Positions 1 to 9,015 are shown, numbered from the stretch's first letter. The stretch is DNA of 64,000 nucleotides from Bradyrhizobium sp. ISRA430 (GCF_029909975.1 NZ_CP094516.1:4030001-4094000), one strand, 5' to 3'. Notes: generated from the letters alone by a model not told the origin. Numbers and translations: made by a program.

Positions 1-977
1 ATGCATTCATCGTGCATCATGCCGTCGGTCGACGGATATAGTCTTAGCAGGTCCTTGTCGACCATGACGCGGCCTGCCTCCGGAATCTTCTCGGTGATAA
101 ACTCCAGCATCCAGGCCAGCGTGATGTCCGAGAGGCGGGATTCGTTCTCGGGATAGCTTCCGCCGATATCGGAGTGATTGCCGGCGAACCAGATCTGATC
201 GAACTGCTCCGGTTCACCCTGTCTATCCGGCCACTTTACGGTTCCGCTTCCTCCCCAGGGCACCCGCTTAAAGTCCTTTCGGCCTTCATCGATTGATTGC
301 AAGTGCCGCGCGTATTGGATGTCGGATGGGAAATGCCGATCGTAAGCCCAGTCTGGAAAAAAGCGTTGCCAGCCGATCGCGGCCACGGCGTCCCAAATCC
401 CGATGAAATAGGCGGAAGCCCCCGCGCCGCGCCCGACCTGTGAACAGTAGGCATCGCGGAACTGGAGCGCTCTCTTTTCCACTTTCGCGCCTTCCCTGGG
501 CATCCCAAGCCAGTAGATGGAGGATACTGCGTCCTTGGCGACTCTCCTCAGTGAACTCGGATCCAGATTGATCGGCTGGCCATTCCGCTCCTTGGTCGGA
601 ATACCGCAGAGCTCGAGCACGCGTGCGAGACACCTGGCGGTGTAGGCGCCGCGGCTGAAACCGAACAGGTAGATGCGGTCTTCCGGCTCCCAGACGCCGA
701 CGATTGCGACGTAACAATCGATTATCTTCTTCGTAATGCCGAAGCCGAACATCTGCTGTACCGTCTCTTTCACCCCGTCCCAGCTGTTATTATGTCCAGG
801 CACCGGCGTCCCAATACCGGGAATGTAGAGCGCTAACTGCTTCTTCGGGTCGATGATCGAATCAGGTCCGGTGCGCGTTGCCCGATAAAGTTTGTAGACG
901 TTAGTGCGACTCTCGTCTGGCAGGAGACCGCCTTCGTTGCCCGTGCCATCCGCGAACACCAGGATGTTCTTAGCCAT
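1..977 (-). CDS. DUF2235 alpha/beta-hydrolase, C-terminus cut by window edge
   Basis: About 325 residues are visible and the reading frame is still open at the left edge. The start ATG at 977 has GGGAGA a few bases upstream. The N-terminus (MAKNILVFADGTGN) and the nucleophile elbow GFSRGAYTAR are hallmarks of DUF2235, the family that includes T6SS Tle-type phospholipase effectors and fungal and bacterial hydrolases of unknown substrate. A later GNHSDIGGSY stretch and a following LSDITLAWM carry the expected His/Asp environment. It lies 15 bp downstream of the membrane-protein gene on the same strand, so the two are probably co-transcribed. No T6SS genes are visible, so an effector role is not supported; a lipase or esterase role is inferred from the fold only. 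Confidence 0.85.
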   Translation of the reverse strand, partial: MAKNILVFADGTGNEGGLLPDESRTNVYKLYRATRTGPDSIIDPKKQLALYIPGIGTPVPGHNNSWDGVKETVQQMFGFGITKKIIDCYVAIVGVWEPEDRIYLFGFSRGAYTARCLARVLELCGIPTKERNGQPINLDPSSLRRVAKDAVSSIYWLGMPREGAKVEKRALQFRDAYCSQVGRGAGASAYFIGIWDAVAAIGWQRFFPDWAYDRHFPSDIQYARHLQSIDEGRKDFKRVPWGGSGTVKWPDRQGEPEQFDQIWFAGNHSDIGGSYPENESRLSDITLAWMLEFITEKIPEAGRVMVDKDLLRLYPSTDGMMHDEC

Positions 978-992
978 TTCGGTCTCCCTTTA

Positions 993-2462
993 TCACGTGA
1001 CGAGAGGTTCGAGGGATGCATCCGCGACGATGATGCCGGTCGCATCGGCGAAGATGGCAGCGACGTCCCTAGCCTTCTGACGGTATGCATCGTAGGTACT
1101 TTGGCCAACCAGCGGGATCGCCTCTGCCAGGCTCACGACCTGCCCCTGCTTGGCGGCCACCGCGGCAGCCTTGAGTTTCTGCTCGTCAGAACGGAGACCG
1201 GCAACAGCCGCATTGAGATCGGAAATGTTGGTCGGCGTCACCAGCTTGCCGCCGATATAGACGAGTTGGCTAAGTCCAACGATGCCCAGGATCGTGTCGG
1301 GAACAACGAACGTCGAAAGCTGGTTCACGCCTGCCGCGATCAAGCCTCCGATCACAACCAATCCGAAAATGAAGCTCTGGTAGCGATACACATCGAAGAT
1401 GCCATCTGTGGAGAAGAAGTCACGCCAGGTCGCGTTTGACGGGTCGACGATCGTCTTGGCCATCGGAAGCCAATTGCGTCGCAGTAGCCAGGCCCGGTTT
1501 TCAGCCGACAGCGTGTTGCGCTGGCTATCAGTCCCCTTGGCTATAGTGGCGCCGACGCCGCTGATGCCCAGAAGCGTCAGGATCGATCCGGAGAGATCGA
1601 CCAACGTTCCTGTCTGAAGCAGCAGTAGAGAGATCAGAGCAGCAACTGCAAGAGAGAAGGCCAGCGTCTGGAACGTCGACAGGCTTCCTTTTCCGTCCGC
1701 CCCTGCCGAAACCTGTGCGGGGTTCAACGCGCGCAGGAAGGATCCCAACGTGTGATCCTTTTTGCGGAGCGCGAAGGCCATCCAGAAGTAGAGGACCAGG
1801 ACCTCGACAAGGACGGCGCCAATGCTGAACCAATACGGGCTGAGGCGGACGCTTACGGACGACACGCGCCAAGGAGACTGACCGACCGGGCTGTCGCAGG
1901 TATAAAGATAAAGATCGACCCTACTCCAAAACCAAGCCAGATCGTCTGCCATATTCAATGTGACAATTGTCTGGTCGGGCTCAAGCAGATGCTTCTTGAC
2001 CAGCGTGTCCGATTCCGTCGCGCGGTGCGTGACGACGTCCTGCCGCTTGAAAAGGTAGGTTTCGTCTCCATAGTCGATGCCCGCGAAATAACGCACGCCA
2101 TCGACAAATGGCGCACGCACGCCGACATCAACGCGCTGGTTGGTGGGCAAAAAGTTCGTGGCCAGCACGATTGGTGCGCCTACCGGATTGCGACCAGATC
2201 GAAGTTCGATGGCGAACTCTCCTGGCTTCACGCACTGCTTCTGAGGATCGCTCGGCGCGATCTGAGGGGCGCCGGCGCCTGTCGGCTGCGCTGGCTTTTG
2301 AAGCGATGGATCAGATCGCGGCTCGCCGGATGTCGATTGCGAGACCGCAGGGTTCTGTCCGTCACCTTGTGTCGGTTGAGCCTGCTGCACTCTCGCTGGC
2401 GAAGAGAGAAGCACGGTTGTCAGCGCAACGACGCAAGCAGCAAGGATGCGGGATCGAACCAT
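993..2462 (-). CDS. Multi-pass membrane protein, unknown function, upstream partner of the DUF2235 gene
   Basis: Not recognised as a named family. From the chosen ATG at 2462 it is 489 residues; an alternative ATG at 2498 adds 12 residues before the signal-like stretch. It begins with an N-terminal hydrophobic segment (MVRSRILAACVVALTTVLL), followed by a Pro/Gln/Ser-rich linker and a soluble, probably periplasmic, domain of about 130 residues. Then come four to five membrane segments: around VEVLVLYFWMAFAL, LAVAALISLLLL, SILTLLGISGVGA, FGLVVIGGLIAAG and ILGIVGLSQLVYIGG. A cytosolic tail rich in Ala/Lys follows. The 15-bp spacing to the DUF2235 gene suggests one transcript and perhaps a membrane-anchored partnership, which is inference. 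Confidence 0.8.
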   Translation of the reverse strand: MVRSRILAACVVALTTVLLSSPARVQQAQPTQGDGQNPAVSQSTSGEPRSDPSLQKPAQPTGAGAPQIAPSDPQKQCVKPGEFAIELRSGRNPVGAPIVLATNFLPTNQRVDVGVRAPFVDGVRYFAGIDYGDETYLFKRQDVVTHRATESDTLVKKHLLEPDQTIVTLNMADDLAWFWSRVDLYLYTCDSPVGQSPWRVSSVSVRLSPYWFSIGAVLVEVLVLYFWMAFALRKKDHTLGSFLRALNPAQVSAGADGKGSLSTFQTLAFSLAVAALISLLLLQTGTLVDLSGSILTLLGISGVGATIAKGTDSQRNTLSAENRAWLLRRNWLPMAKTIVDPSNATWRDFFSTDGIFDVYRYQSFIFGLVVIGGLIAAGVNQLSTFVVPDTILGIVGLSQLVYIGGKLVTPTNISDLNAAVAGLRSDEQKLKAAAVAAKQGQVVSLAEAIPLVGQSTYDAYRQKARDVAAIFADATGIIVADASLEPLVT

Positions 2463-2498
2463 TTGTTTCACCAGCGGGCAGGAACACCACCAGATCAT

Positions 2499-3206
2499 TT
2501 ACCCGTGGTTGTTGGGGCCACGCAAGCCAACTTCTACGATTCGCTTCCGTTTCTCCCCAAGTGAGCAATCGATCGAGCAGTCAATCGGTCCGCAGTCTCT
2601 CGAGCTCGGTTCGCGGTCTCGATCCTCGAGCTTCGCCACTGACCGAGCGAGTTATGAATATGAACTCGACGGCTGGAAACACCGCATCATAGACACCGAC
2701 GAGCTTGGCGAGCGTCGCGACATTGGCGCCGCGAGCATGTCACGAGCTTCGGATCAATGTTGCGCATCCCGATTCGACAAAGTTTGGCGGCGGAAACAGG
2801 GGCCAATTTGCCGGAAATCTGCGTCATGTACGTGGTAGCGGAAGCAAATCCGAACAGGCGGGGCAGAAGGCATTTTGCGACGGAATGCAGCGGCGGGAGC
2901 GACATTCAATGCTTTCTCAAATGTCTATTCTCGGCCGAGCTGATCGCGGGCCGTTGAGGAGATCTGCATTGCGAGACTATCGACCCGGCCTCGCCAGGGA
3001 CGAATTTCGATGACGAAGACGAAAGACCGTCACGCGGTCTCGGTTGACTGCTGTCACCTGCGTGGCGATTCGCCGGAAGCGTTTGACACATTCGCGGGAG
3101 CCCCGCCTGAGGTAAGCAATTGTGCTTGCTCCGCTCCGTAGAGGCATAAGGCTTCGTCAGGTCGAGCAGGTTCGTCGCCCCCCAAAATTAAATGGAAAGT
3201 AGGACC
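2499..3206. other. Gene-free stretch
   Basis: About 700 bp between the divergent membrane-protein and DUF3892 genes. Short open frames exist on both strands but none has a ribosome binding site, recognisable motif or conserved-looking composition. I see no tRNA, repeat or terminator in it. It presumably contains the promoters of both flanking genes. Confidence 0.5.
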
Positions 3207-3494
3207 ATGGCCACTTACCGAATCGATTGTGTTCATAAGCCGAACCGCATGAGTCGGCATGAGCACATCACGGATGTCGGCGGCCCCAAGCCCGAAGGCG
3301 GAAGATGGCGGGACAAAGTGGAAAATGTTGTTCGTTTTATCGAGAACAAGCAGCACCGGTTCTACACGCAAGACGGTAATTCGACCGCTTGGGTTGCCGT
3401 GCGAAAAAGCCCCTCGGGACGGAAATTCATTCAGACCCATGTAGACGGGGTCTGGACTGACAATCTGCTTGCCTTCGGCGAGTGCTCGACCTAG
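3207..3494 (+). CDS. DUF3892-family small protein
   Basis: A 95-residue protein starting at the ATG preceded by AGGA (an upstream in-frame ATG at 3192 has no clear ribosome binding site). The pattern is typical of DUF3892: an N-terminal beta strand ATYRIDCVHKP, an HEHITDVGGP turn, a central WRDKVENVVRFI helix, FYTQDGNSTAWVAV, and a C-terminal DNLLAFGEC. The family has no established function; it is often found in accessory DNA near restriction or toxin genes. It stands alone here, upstream of a broken SIR2-like gene on the same strand. Confidence 0.75.
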   Translation: MATYRIDCVHKPNRMSRHEHITDVGGPKPEGGRWRDKVENVVRFIENKQHRFYTQDGNSTAWVAVRKSPSGRKFIQTHVDGVWTDNLLAFGECST

Positions 3495-3663
3495 GCGCTG
3501 CGCCGATGGGCGCATCGGGCATACTTGAATGACGGCGGGCCCCTTTCCCGAGTGCCCACCGGCGAGGAGCTCCGCATCCGTTTGCGCGAGGGATCGACGC
3601 CGCACGGCCCTGTAGTACTAGGATAGAAATCGCTCAATCCGCTCTCGACCTCAGTAACCAGGC

Positions 3664-4181
3664 TTGAGCAAAAGTGGGGCTGACTTGAATCTGCACGAAC
3701 TGAAACTGCTGCTGCAACGTCACTTCTCTGACGGGTTGGTGACAGTTGTAGGCTCGGGCTTGTCCTGTGCTGAGGGCTTACCTGGAATGGGTGCCCTCGC
3801 CGCCCATCTCCAATCGACAATCGAGACCGACCTGTCGGCGGATGACAAGCTGGTCTGGTCGGAATTGTCGCCACAGATCTCCGCCAAAGGCTTTGAAGCA
3901 GCACTTCTGGCAAGACCGCCAACCTCCACGCTTGAAGCCGCGATCGTCGCAAAGACTGCAGAACTGATTGCCCGACGAATGGAGGCGTTTTGGTTTCTGC
4001 ACTCATCACGAGCGCGGCGACGGCAAAGCGCATCCAAAGCACGATGCGACTCGGGACTGCGTACCTCGATGTCGATTTTGCGGTACCACCGCGGGTGAAC
4101 ATGAAGTTTGTTGGCTCGAAGGCCGCTGAAAAAGATGAACCGATCCGCGACCCGGACGAGCTGGAAATATCGTGTAAGTGA
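3664..4181 (+). pseudogene. Truncated SIR2-like NAD-binding protein
   Basis: The frame begins at a TTG (3664) and its first 100 or so residues look like the N-terminus of SIR2-like proteins from anti-phage systems: a leading helix, then VVGSGLSCAEGLPGMG, the glycine-rich NAD-binding loop plus the GLP turn. After about residue 105 the frame becomes Arg-rich and stops at 4098. An overlapping frame from 3990 to 4181 gives a more protein-like sequence (ALITSAATAKRIQSTMRLG, then AYLDVDFAVPPRVNMKF). The SIR2 core is normally 250 residues or more, and the conserved catalytic His region is missing. I read this as a decayed gene, by frameshift plus internal deletion; the 3' part could come from a different gene. 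Confidence 0.55.
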
Positions 4182-4277
4182 TCACTCAACCGAACGCTTA
4201 GTCTTCCGTGCCGATTGCAAAGCCCTAACCGATATCGACGTCCCCTCCCGGCAATAGCGAGGATGCCTTGATATCCT

Positions 4278-4720
4278 TCAGGCCGCTCGGTCTTCCTTGA
4301 GCTGATCAGCGGCCGTTTGGATGGCTCTATCAGGCTCCCATTCGGGGTAAGCGCATAAGGCGGTCACGAAATCGATGGTGTTGGCAAGATCGCTTTCTGC
4401 GATCAACGATGGGTTTTCGGCTGCACGCTCGTGTCCTTCTCGTTCATCGATTTGCGACCTGAGCTCGTCGGCTCGCGCGAGATATGCCTCTATCTCCGGA
4501 GCATAAACCGGTTTTGCGCCTTCTTCATCGGCAGACGTCCGCTCTTGTATGTGGCCAGGATCGCTGCGGCGGCATCGGGTCCGACGTCGAGGACGAGGTC
4601 GAGAAACGACCTGTCTCCGCTGCGCTCGGCAGCGGACAAGAGGTCGCCTTCGAGAGGGCGTCGCGTCTTGATTGGCAAGATGCCTGGAAGGCTGGCTAGG
4701 AAATCCGCCAGGGAGCGCAT
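4278..4720 (-). pseudogene. Unidentified gene downstream of hipA, broken by a one-base frameshift
   Basis: Two overlapping frames on the minus strand read as one protein. The 5' part (from ATG 4720) encodes MRSLADFLASLPGILPI and continues through VLDVGPDAAAAILATYKSGR to about position 4525, then hits a stop at 4490. The 3' part, in the -1 frame, continues GAKPVYAPEIEAYLARADEL to a stop at 4278. Joining them at the AAGAAGGCG run gives a continuous product of about 146 residues. One missing G, a sequencing error or genuine decay would all explain it. The site is not a classical slippery heptamer. The gene starts 60 bp after the end of hipA, so it may have been a third operon gene. Family unknown. 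Confidence 0.5.
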
Positions 4721-4780
4721 CCGTCAATACGTCACTTATACGGTGGGAATCGGCTGATGTACATTTCGAGGACTGCCGCC

Positions 4781-6025
4781 CTAAGGGGCAAGGATGGGTA
4801 CCATTTCCTCGATATGTGCATCGATCCGCTCGAGAACCTGCCCAGGCACGACGTCGCGTTCTGGGAGAACTGACCACTTGTCGCGCACGGCCGCCGCGGT
4901 CTCAGCTACAGCCGTCACCACTGCCCCTTCCGGAAGACGGCTGCGGTTCGCGAAATTGCGCCAGCGCTCTGGAGTTAAAGCCTTGAATGACTTTTCGCCC
5001 GCAAGGCTCAATGCTAGACCGTCTTTCGGGATATACGGAACTGTTGAGAGCACGTCGTAGATTGGCGCCAACGTAGGCGTCCGTCCGTCTCCAGGATACA
5101 GTAGCGACCAATTCTTGAGATGCATGTCGCCGTTGCCCGTGATCGCGGTGAGCGCAAGACGGCGGACAAATTCGATCGCGGAATCGAACGAGACACCGCT
5201 GTTCAACGCCGCCGCAATATTGTGATACGCCGCACCAGTATATTTCTCGGACGGATAGCGGCCGAAGACTTGTGCAAAGTCCTCCATATGCACGCGCGCT
5301 CCATCGGCACCGCGATCGAAGCGACGGACAAGAAGCACTTTCCCCGTGGACATGGTGTTGAACTCTTCCGGAATGCCGGCGAAATCCGTCTTTTCGACGA
5401 GCTCGCGCGCAGGCACTTCCATCCCTAGCGCTTCCGCCAAGGCCAGGATCGCGAATTCGTTTTCCGAAAGTCCAATATGGGTGAGGGATGGAAATTTCGC
5501 GATGTACTGTCCTTGCTCATCGTCGACGGCGAGCGTGATCCCCCCTTCTTTTCCGGCATTTTTCATAACGGAGAGCTTCATCTGGACACCGGCGAGCGAA
5601 AAGCGCACCTTCTTCTTGCCCTCGGCCTCCGGGCCGGCTGGAACTGGCGTACCGTCACTTGGTAAGGCGCGCACCGCCCCTGGCAGGTTAGTCCCCAGCG
5701 CAGCCAAAAGATCGAAGTCGTTTCCAGGTCTTACTGACGCTGCGTGGTGCTTTTCCATCGCCTCGCGCAGTTTCTCTTCGGGCAGCAAGTTCGCGAAGAA
5801 CGGCGGCAGCGCGCCGCGTATGGGTTTGGGATCCCGGCGGAGGCTGCCATCCGCCGAGCGAAGCGATAGGCTGAAGATCGGTGGGTTTTTCAAGCTCCGA
5901 TACGCGGGCAAGAGATTGAATGCGTTGTAGTCGCCCGGCGTTCGGACGAGCGTGCCGACGGCAAGATCGTTTAATGAGATGTCGAGTGATCGGATACGTT
6001 CAGCCGCGAGGACAGGTTTATTCAT
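4781..6025 (-). CDS. hipA: HipA-type serine/threonine kinase toxin
   Basis: A 414-residue HipA: toxin kinase of a type II toxin-antitoxin module; E. coli HipA phosphorylates glutamyl-tRNA synthetase and induces persistence. Landmarks counted from MNKPVLA: N-terminal couple_HipA region (1-110), FSLAGVQMK (142-150), the loop holding the autophosphorylated serine in this family, nucleotide-binding K177 in YIAKFP, catalytic loop GNGDMHLKN (297-305, Asp300), and metal-binding YDVLS (Asp324). All kinase elements are intact, so it should be active. The start ATG at 6025 overlaps the end of hipB by 8 bp, the usual translational coupling. Expression is probably repressed by HipB at the operators at 6364-6443. 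Confidence 0.93.
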   Translation of the reverse strand: MNKPVLAAERIRSLDISLNDLAVGTLVRTPGDYNAFNLLPAYRSLKNPPIFSLSLRSADGSLRRDPKPIRGALPPFFANLLPEEKLREAMEKHHAASVRPGNDFDLLAALGTNLPGAVRALPSDGTPVPAGPEAEGKKKVRFSLAGVQMKLSVMKNAGKEGGITLAVDDEQGQYIAKFPSLTHIGLSENEFAILALAEALGMEVPARELVEKTDFAGIPEEFNTMSTGKVLLVRRFDRGADGARVHMEDFAQVFGRYPSEKYTGAAYHNIAAALNSGVSFDSAIEFVRRLALTAITGNGDMHLKNWSLLYPGDGRTPTLAPIYDVLSTVPYIPKDGLALSLAGEKSFKALTPERWRNFANRSRLPEGAVVTAVAETAAAVRDKWSVLPERDVVPGQVLERIDAHIEEMVPILAP

Positions 6026-6333
6026 GCTCCTGCACCTCAACGTCTGACATGAACGCAGGATGGTCATCATCGCCCGTAGCTGGCTGCAGCATTGATTGAA
6101 TAGCCGGTACCATCGCTTGCGGAATCAGCATCATTTCCATGCCAAGGGCGCGGGCAACGTTGACGAGTGTCGTTGCGCGGGCTGCAGCGGTACCCGTTTC
6201 AATGTCACGATAGCGGGGTCTGCTAATGTTCGCCCGGAGGGCGATTTGCTCCTGCGATAAACCAGCAGCCATTCGTGCTCTTCGAAAGTGCAGACCAAGT
6301 TCCTTGAGCAGCGGGTTCGGGGTCGAAGGCATG
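6018..6333 (-). CDS. hipB: HipB-type XRE-family antitoxin
   Basis: A protein of about 104 residues (ATG at 6333; a GTG at 6338 would add two residues). It has an XRE helix-turn-helix: HFRRARMAAGLSQEQIALRA then NISRPRYRDIETG, followed by ATTLVNVARALGMEMMLIP, the beta-hairpin dimerisation stretch typical of HipB. It neutralises HipA and autorepresses the operon. The C-terminal tail (PAFMSDVEVQEHE) is acidic and probably flexible, like the degradable HipB tail. Its stop overlaps the hipA start. Three evenly spaced palindrome-like sites lie just upstream. Confidence 0.92.
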
Positions 6334-6363
6334 GACACGTTCTCGGATCTTTAGGGACTAAAT

Positions 6364-6443
6364 GATACGTAAACAGATCATTTAGCGCGGTCAAGGGGAA
6401 ACTAAACAGATCTTTCTTGTCCATAATGATTCGTAAACATATC
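6364..6443 (-). promoter_or_regulatory. Candidate HipB operator array (three sites)
   Basis: Two clear copies of the imperfect palindrome GATNNGTAAACNNATC lie at 6364-6379 and 6428-6443, and a degenerate copy with an intact right half (AAACAGATC) at 6397-6412. Centre-to-centre spacing is 33 and 31 bp, close to three helical turns, which would place bound HipB dimers on one face of the helix. The first site is about 26 bp upstream of the hipB start, over the expected promoter. The sites are seen in the sequence; binding is inferred from HipB biology. Confidence 0.6.
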
Positions 6444-6449
6444 TTTCCG

Positions 6450-7120
6450 ATGATGGTTCCGACGGCACCCGTCGTCTGAACTGTTGATCTGTCGCCAGAT
6501 CGCTTTTTGCGCCTGACGTGATGAAAGACGTAGATCTTATCCGCCAAGGTCGACCAAAATTTCCATGGCGCTCGCGTGCATTGGTCGCGCAGCAATGGTC
6601 CGTCAGAGAACGAACCAATCCTGGAACGCGGTGCCTCGCTTTTATGGAACGCCAATCGAAAGCGGTCGGTAGATTGATCGTCCAAGTTCATCCATGACGC
6701 CGTCCTGGTGGCGTCGAGTCGTTTCCGTGAGGCGCCTTTGGCGCGGAGCAAGTCCGTATCACCAAGTCAATTCCAATGTCTCGCTTTCAATCATTTGAAC
6801 AACAACGCTGCTACGATATAACTTTCAGGTTATTGGCCATCAGTGGAAGCAAACCGGGCGTCATGACCGGCCGCTGACGTGGCCACCTCGCAGTGCCGCA
6901 ATGTGAGCGGCGTGGACTCAGCAACTTTTCTTCTATTCGCGTTGATATCCAATCCTACGACGCGCAATTGACGTGTTCCAATGCAACATCAACCGGAGCA
7001 TGATGGTCGGATCGGCGGCACTCGACAGGCAAAGTTCGACGACCGCGTGATTCTCGTGACGTTTCGCCCAAGAAGCGACAGGCGATTACATAAGAGCCTC
7101 GCTCGCTTCAACCGTGAGAG
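6450..7120. other. Gene-free stretch
   Basis: About 670 bp between the hipBA operators and the small HTH gene. Minus-strand frames here lack ribosome binding sites and recognisable motifs. The latter half is somewhat lower in GC than the flanks. I see no repeats or RNA genes; it may be eroded island DNA. Confidence 0.4.
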
Positions 7121-7126
7121 TTGACG

Positions 7127-7453
7127 ATGGGCCAATCGAAGGAGACGCTCCGCACCATGAAGCGACCTCGGAAGAATCGTGGCATGCCACCACCCGCGAC
7201 GTTCGATATCGATTCGCTGCCGGGCAGCTCTAATTTAACGGCATTAGAGACGGCCTCCGTCATCCGGCGCACGCCTGGAGCTCTGGAGCTATGGCGGCGC
7301 AATCCGAACCATCCGCTGAAATGGCGCTACGTCGATGGCCGCCCGCTTTACCGTGTCGATGCGGTGCGCGACTATCTGGCCGGACGCGATAAGACAACTA
7401 AGTCGCCGCAGCCGCATAATGCTCGCGAAGACGGCCAAGCAATTCGGCCTTGA
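7127..7453 (+). CDS. Small HTH DNA-binding protein, AlpA/excisionase-like
   Basis: A 108-residue protein from the ATG at 7127 (a TTG lies two codons upstream). The core, LTALETASVIRRTPGALELW followed by WRYVDGRPLYRVDAVRDYL, matches the winged-helix/MerR-like fold of excisionase and AlpA-type proteins: a helix-turn-helix, then the Y-V-D-G-R-P-Y-R wing and a final helix. The N-terminus is Lys/Arg-rich. It converges on the integrase gene and the 3' ends overlap by 56 bp. The location next to an integrase suggests a role in island excision or control of int, but it may simply be an island regulator. Confidence 0.7.
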   Translation: MGQSKETLRTMKRPRKNRGMPPPATFDIDSLPGSSNLTALETASVIRRTPGALELWRRNPNHPLKWRYVDGRPLYRVDAVRDYLAGRDKTTKSPQPHNAREDGQAIRP

Positions 7454-8756
7454 TGGGATCGAGAGGATTCGTCCGCTGCAGTCGTACGATCTTCCCCGCC
7501 CGTTTCGCGCCGACCAACTCCGCGATGTAGTCATGAGCAGCTTCGAACGCCATCTTGCGGATGATCCACTGTTCGTCGTGATTGTAGACCTGATCGATTC
7601 CGCGCGGCTTTTGCCCGACACACAACCGCTGGATTTCGTTGTCATAGCCGCAGCGCGACATGATGGTTCGCAAGCTGCGCCTTAAGTCATGCATGGTGAA
7701 CTTGGCGGCGCCCGCTTCCTTGACCAGGCGGTCGACCATCTTTGTGAAGCCCGACATCTGGCCGCCGGTCTTCGGTGACGGGAAAACATAGTCCGACGTC
7801 GCACGCTGAAAATGTTTCGCGGCCGTAAGCACCTCGTCAACGAGGTGAGTGCGCGGCACGTCGTGGTGGAGGCCCATCTTGGTCCATGCTGCATCGAAAG
7901 TGATGCGGTCATCCATGACGTGATTTTGCCACTCGATCATGGTTGGCTCGCTGCGGCGCGGTCCACCGAGTAGGCACATTCGTGTCAATAGCCCAAACGT
8001 CCCGAGCTTGCCGGATGCGTGCCAGACCTTGATGATCTCCTCGTCGGTCAGCGCCCGCCCCTTCGTTCGGCGCCCAACCCGCTGCGCGCGTGTCTCCTTG
8101 GGCGCACGAAAGCCGGCGAGCACGTTGTGCTCGACGTAGCCTTCGCCAACGCACCATTCGAGGAACGTATGCGTGTGCTTGCGCAAGTCCTTGGCTGCGC
8201 CGCGCTTACCGGTCTTGGCGATCCTGTCCACCGCTGCCATGATTTGCCGTCGTGTCAGCTCGGCGATGGCGAGATCGAAATGATCTTTCAGACCGCGTCG
8301 GAGTGCCGACATGGCCGGTTTCCAGTTGACGACCTGGCGCCCGGTCAGGGACATTTCGTAGGGGCCATCTTCAACGATCAGGATCGCCAGTGTGGTGCAC
8401 TGCCGCTCAGCCAGCGCTCGCCGCTTCGCCTCGCGTTTGGCCTCATTGGGATCGACCCCAATGACCACCTCCCCAGCCACGACCGTGGCGGCCCTGCGCG
8501 CGGCCTTCTCATTGAATTTGGGCCATGCACCCAGCGTCTTGCGTTGGGTGCCTTTCGTCCCAGGCTTTGTGAACATGAAGACCCACGTCCGGCCACCAGT
8601 CGCGCGCATCCTGATTGCGAGCCCCGGCTGCTCTATATCGTGCAGATAGTGCTGCGACTTGCCCGGCGGCAGCGTTGCCGCACGGATCGCCGCGTCAGTG
8701 AGTCTCAGGTAGTTCGTCGTTCCTTCAGCTCTGGGAGCTTCTTCGCTCTTTTCCAT
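7398..8756 (-). CDS. int: Island tyrosine recombinase (DUF4102-type integrase)
   Basis: A 452-residue integrase. Residues about 20-110 form the N-terminal DUF4102 arm-binding domain (LTDAAIRAATLPPGKSQHYL, then GLAIRMRATGGRTWVFMF and TLGAWP), the core-binding domain spans about 150-225, and the catalytic domain follows. Active-site residues seen: Arg267 in LGGPRRSE, HDLR with His356 and Arg359, and nucleophile Tyr391 in QVYNHDE. The usual His/Trp preceding the tyrosine motif is Gln382 (GQK), a change from the common GH. The gene starts about 260 bp from a tRNA-Val 3' fragment (9016-9063), the classic position of an island integrase beside its att site. Confidence 0.92.
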   Translation of the reverse strand: MEKSEEAPRAEGTTNYLRLTDAAIRAATLPPGKSQHYLHDIEQPGLAIRMRATGGRTWVFMFTKPGTKGTQRKTLGAWPKFNEKAARRAATVVAGEVVIGVDPNEAKREAKRRALAERQCTTLAILIVEDGPYEMSLTGRQVVNWKPAMSALRRGLKDHFDLAIAELTRRQIMAAVDRIAKTGKRGAAKDLRKHTHTFLEWCVGEGYVEHNVLAGFRAPKETRAQRVGRRTKGRALTDEEIIKVWHASGKLGTFGLLTRMCLLGGPRRSEPTMIEWQNHVMDDRITFDAAWTKMGLHHDVPRTHLVDEVLTAAKHFQRATSDYVFPSPKTGGQMSGFTKMVDRLVKEAGAAKFTMHDLRRSLRTIMSRCGYDNEIQRLCVGQKPRGIDQVYNHDEQWIIRKMAFEAAHDYIAELVGAKRAGKIVRLQRTNPLDPIKAELLGRLREHYAAAAT

Positions 8757-9015
8757 AGTTTGTGCCCTTGCTCCTTGCGCCCTGGGACGGGTCGAGGCGC
8801 GCCCCTAGAAAAGGACCACAAGCCGTTCCCTCCACGTTCCCAGTTTTGCTGTGCCCAGAGGGAATTTCTCCGCAGGGCACAGCAGGGACATACAAAATGT
8901 GGTAGGGCCAGCCGAGGCCAATGATGGGCCGATATGGCCGCAAATGCCTGCTCTACAAGGATTTTTACAATCAGACTATGGCTGGATTAGGTTGACTACA
9001 GTCTACCGATTGTGG

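Noticed and set aside
4500..4560. Programmed -1 frameshift in the gene downstream of hipA
   Set aside because: The join AAGAAGGCG is not an X-XXY-YYZ heptamer and no clear downstream pseudoknot is visible. A point deletion is simpler.
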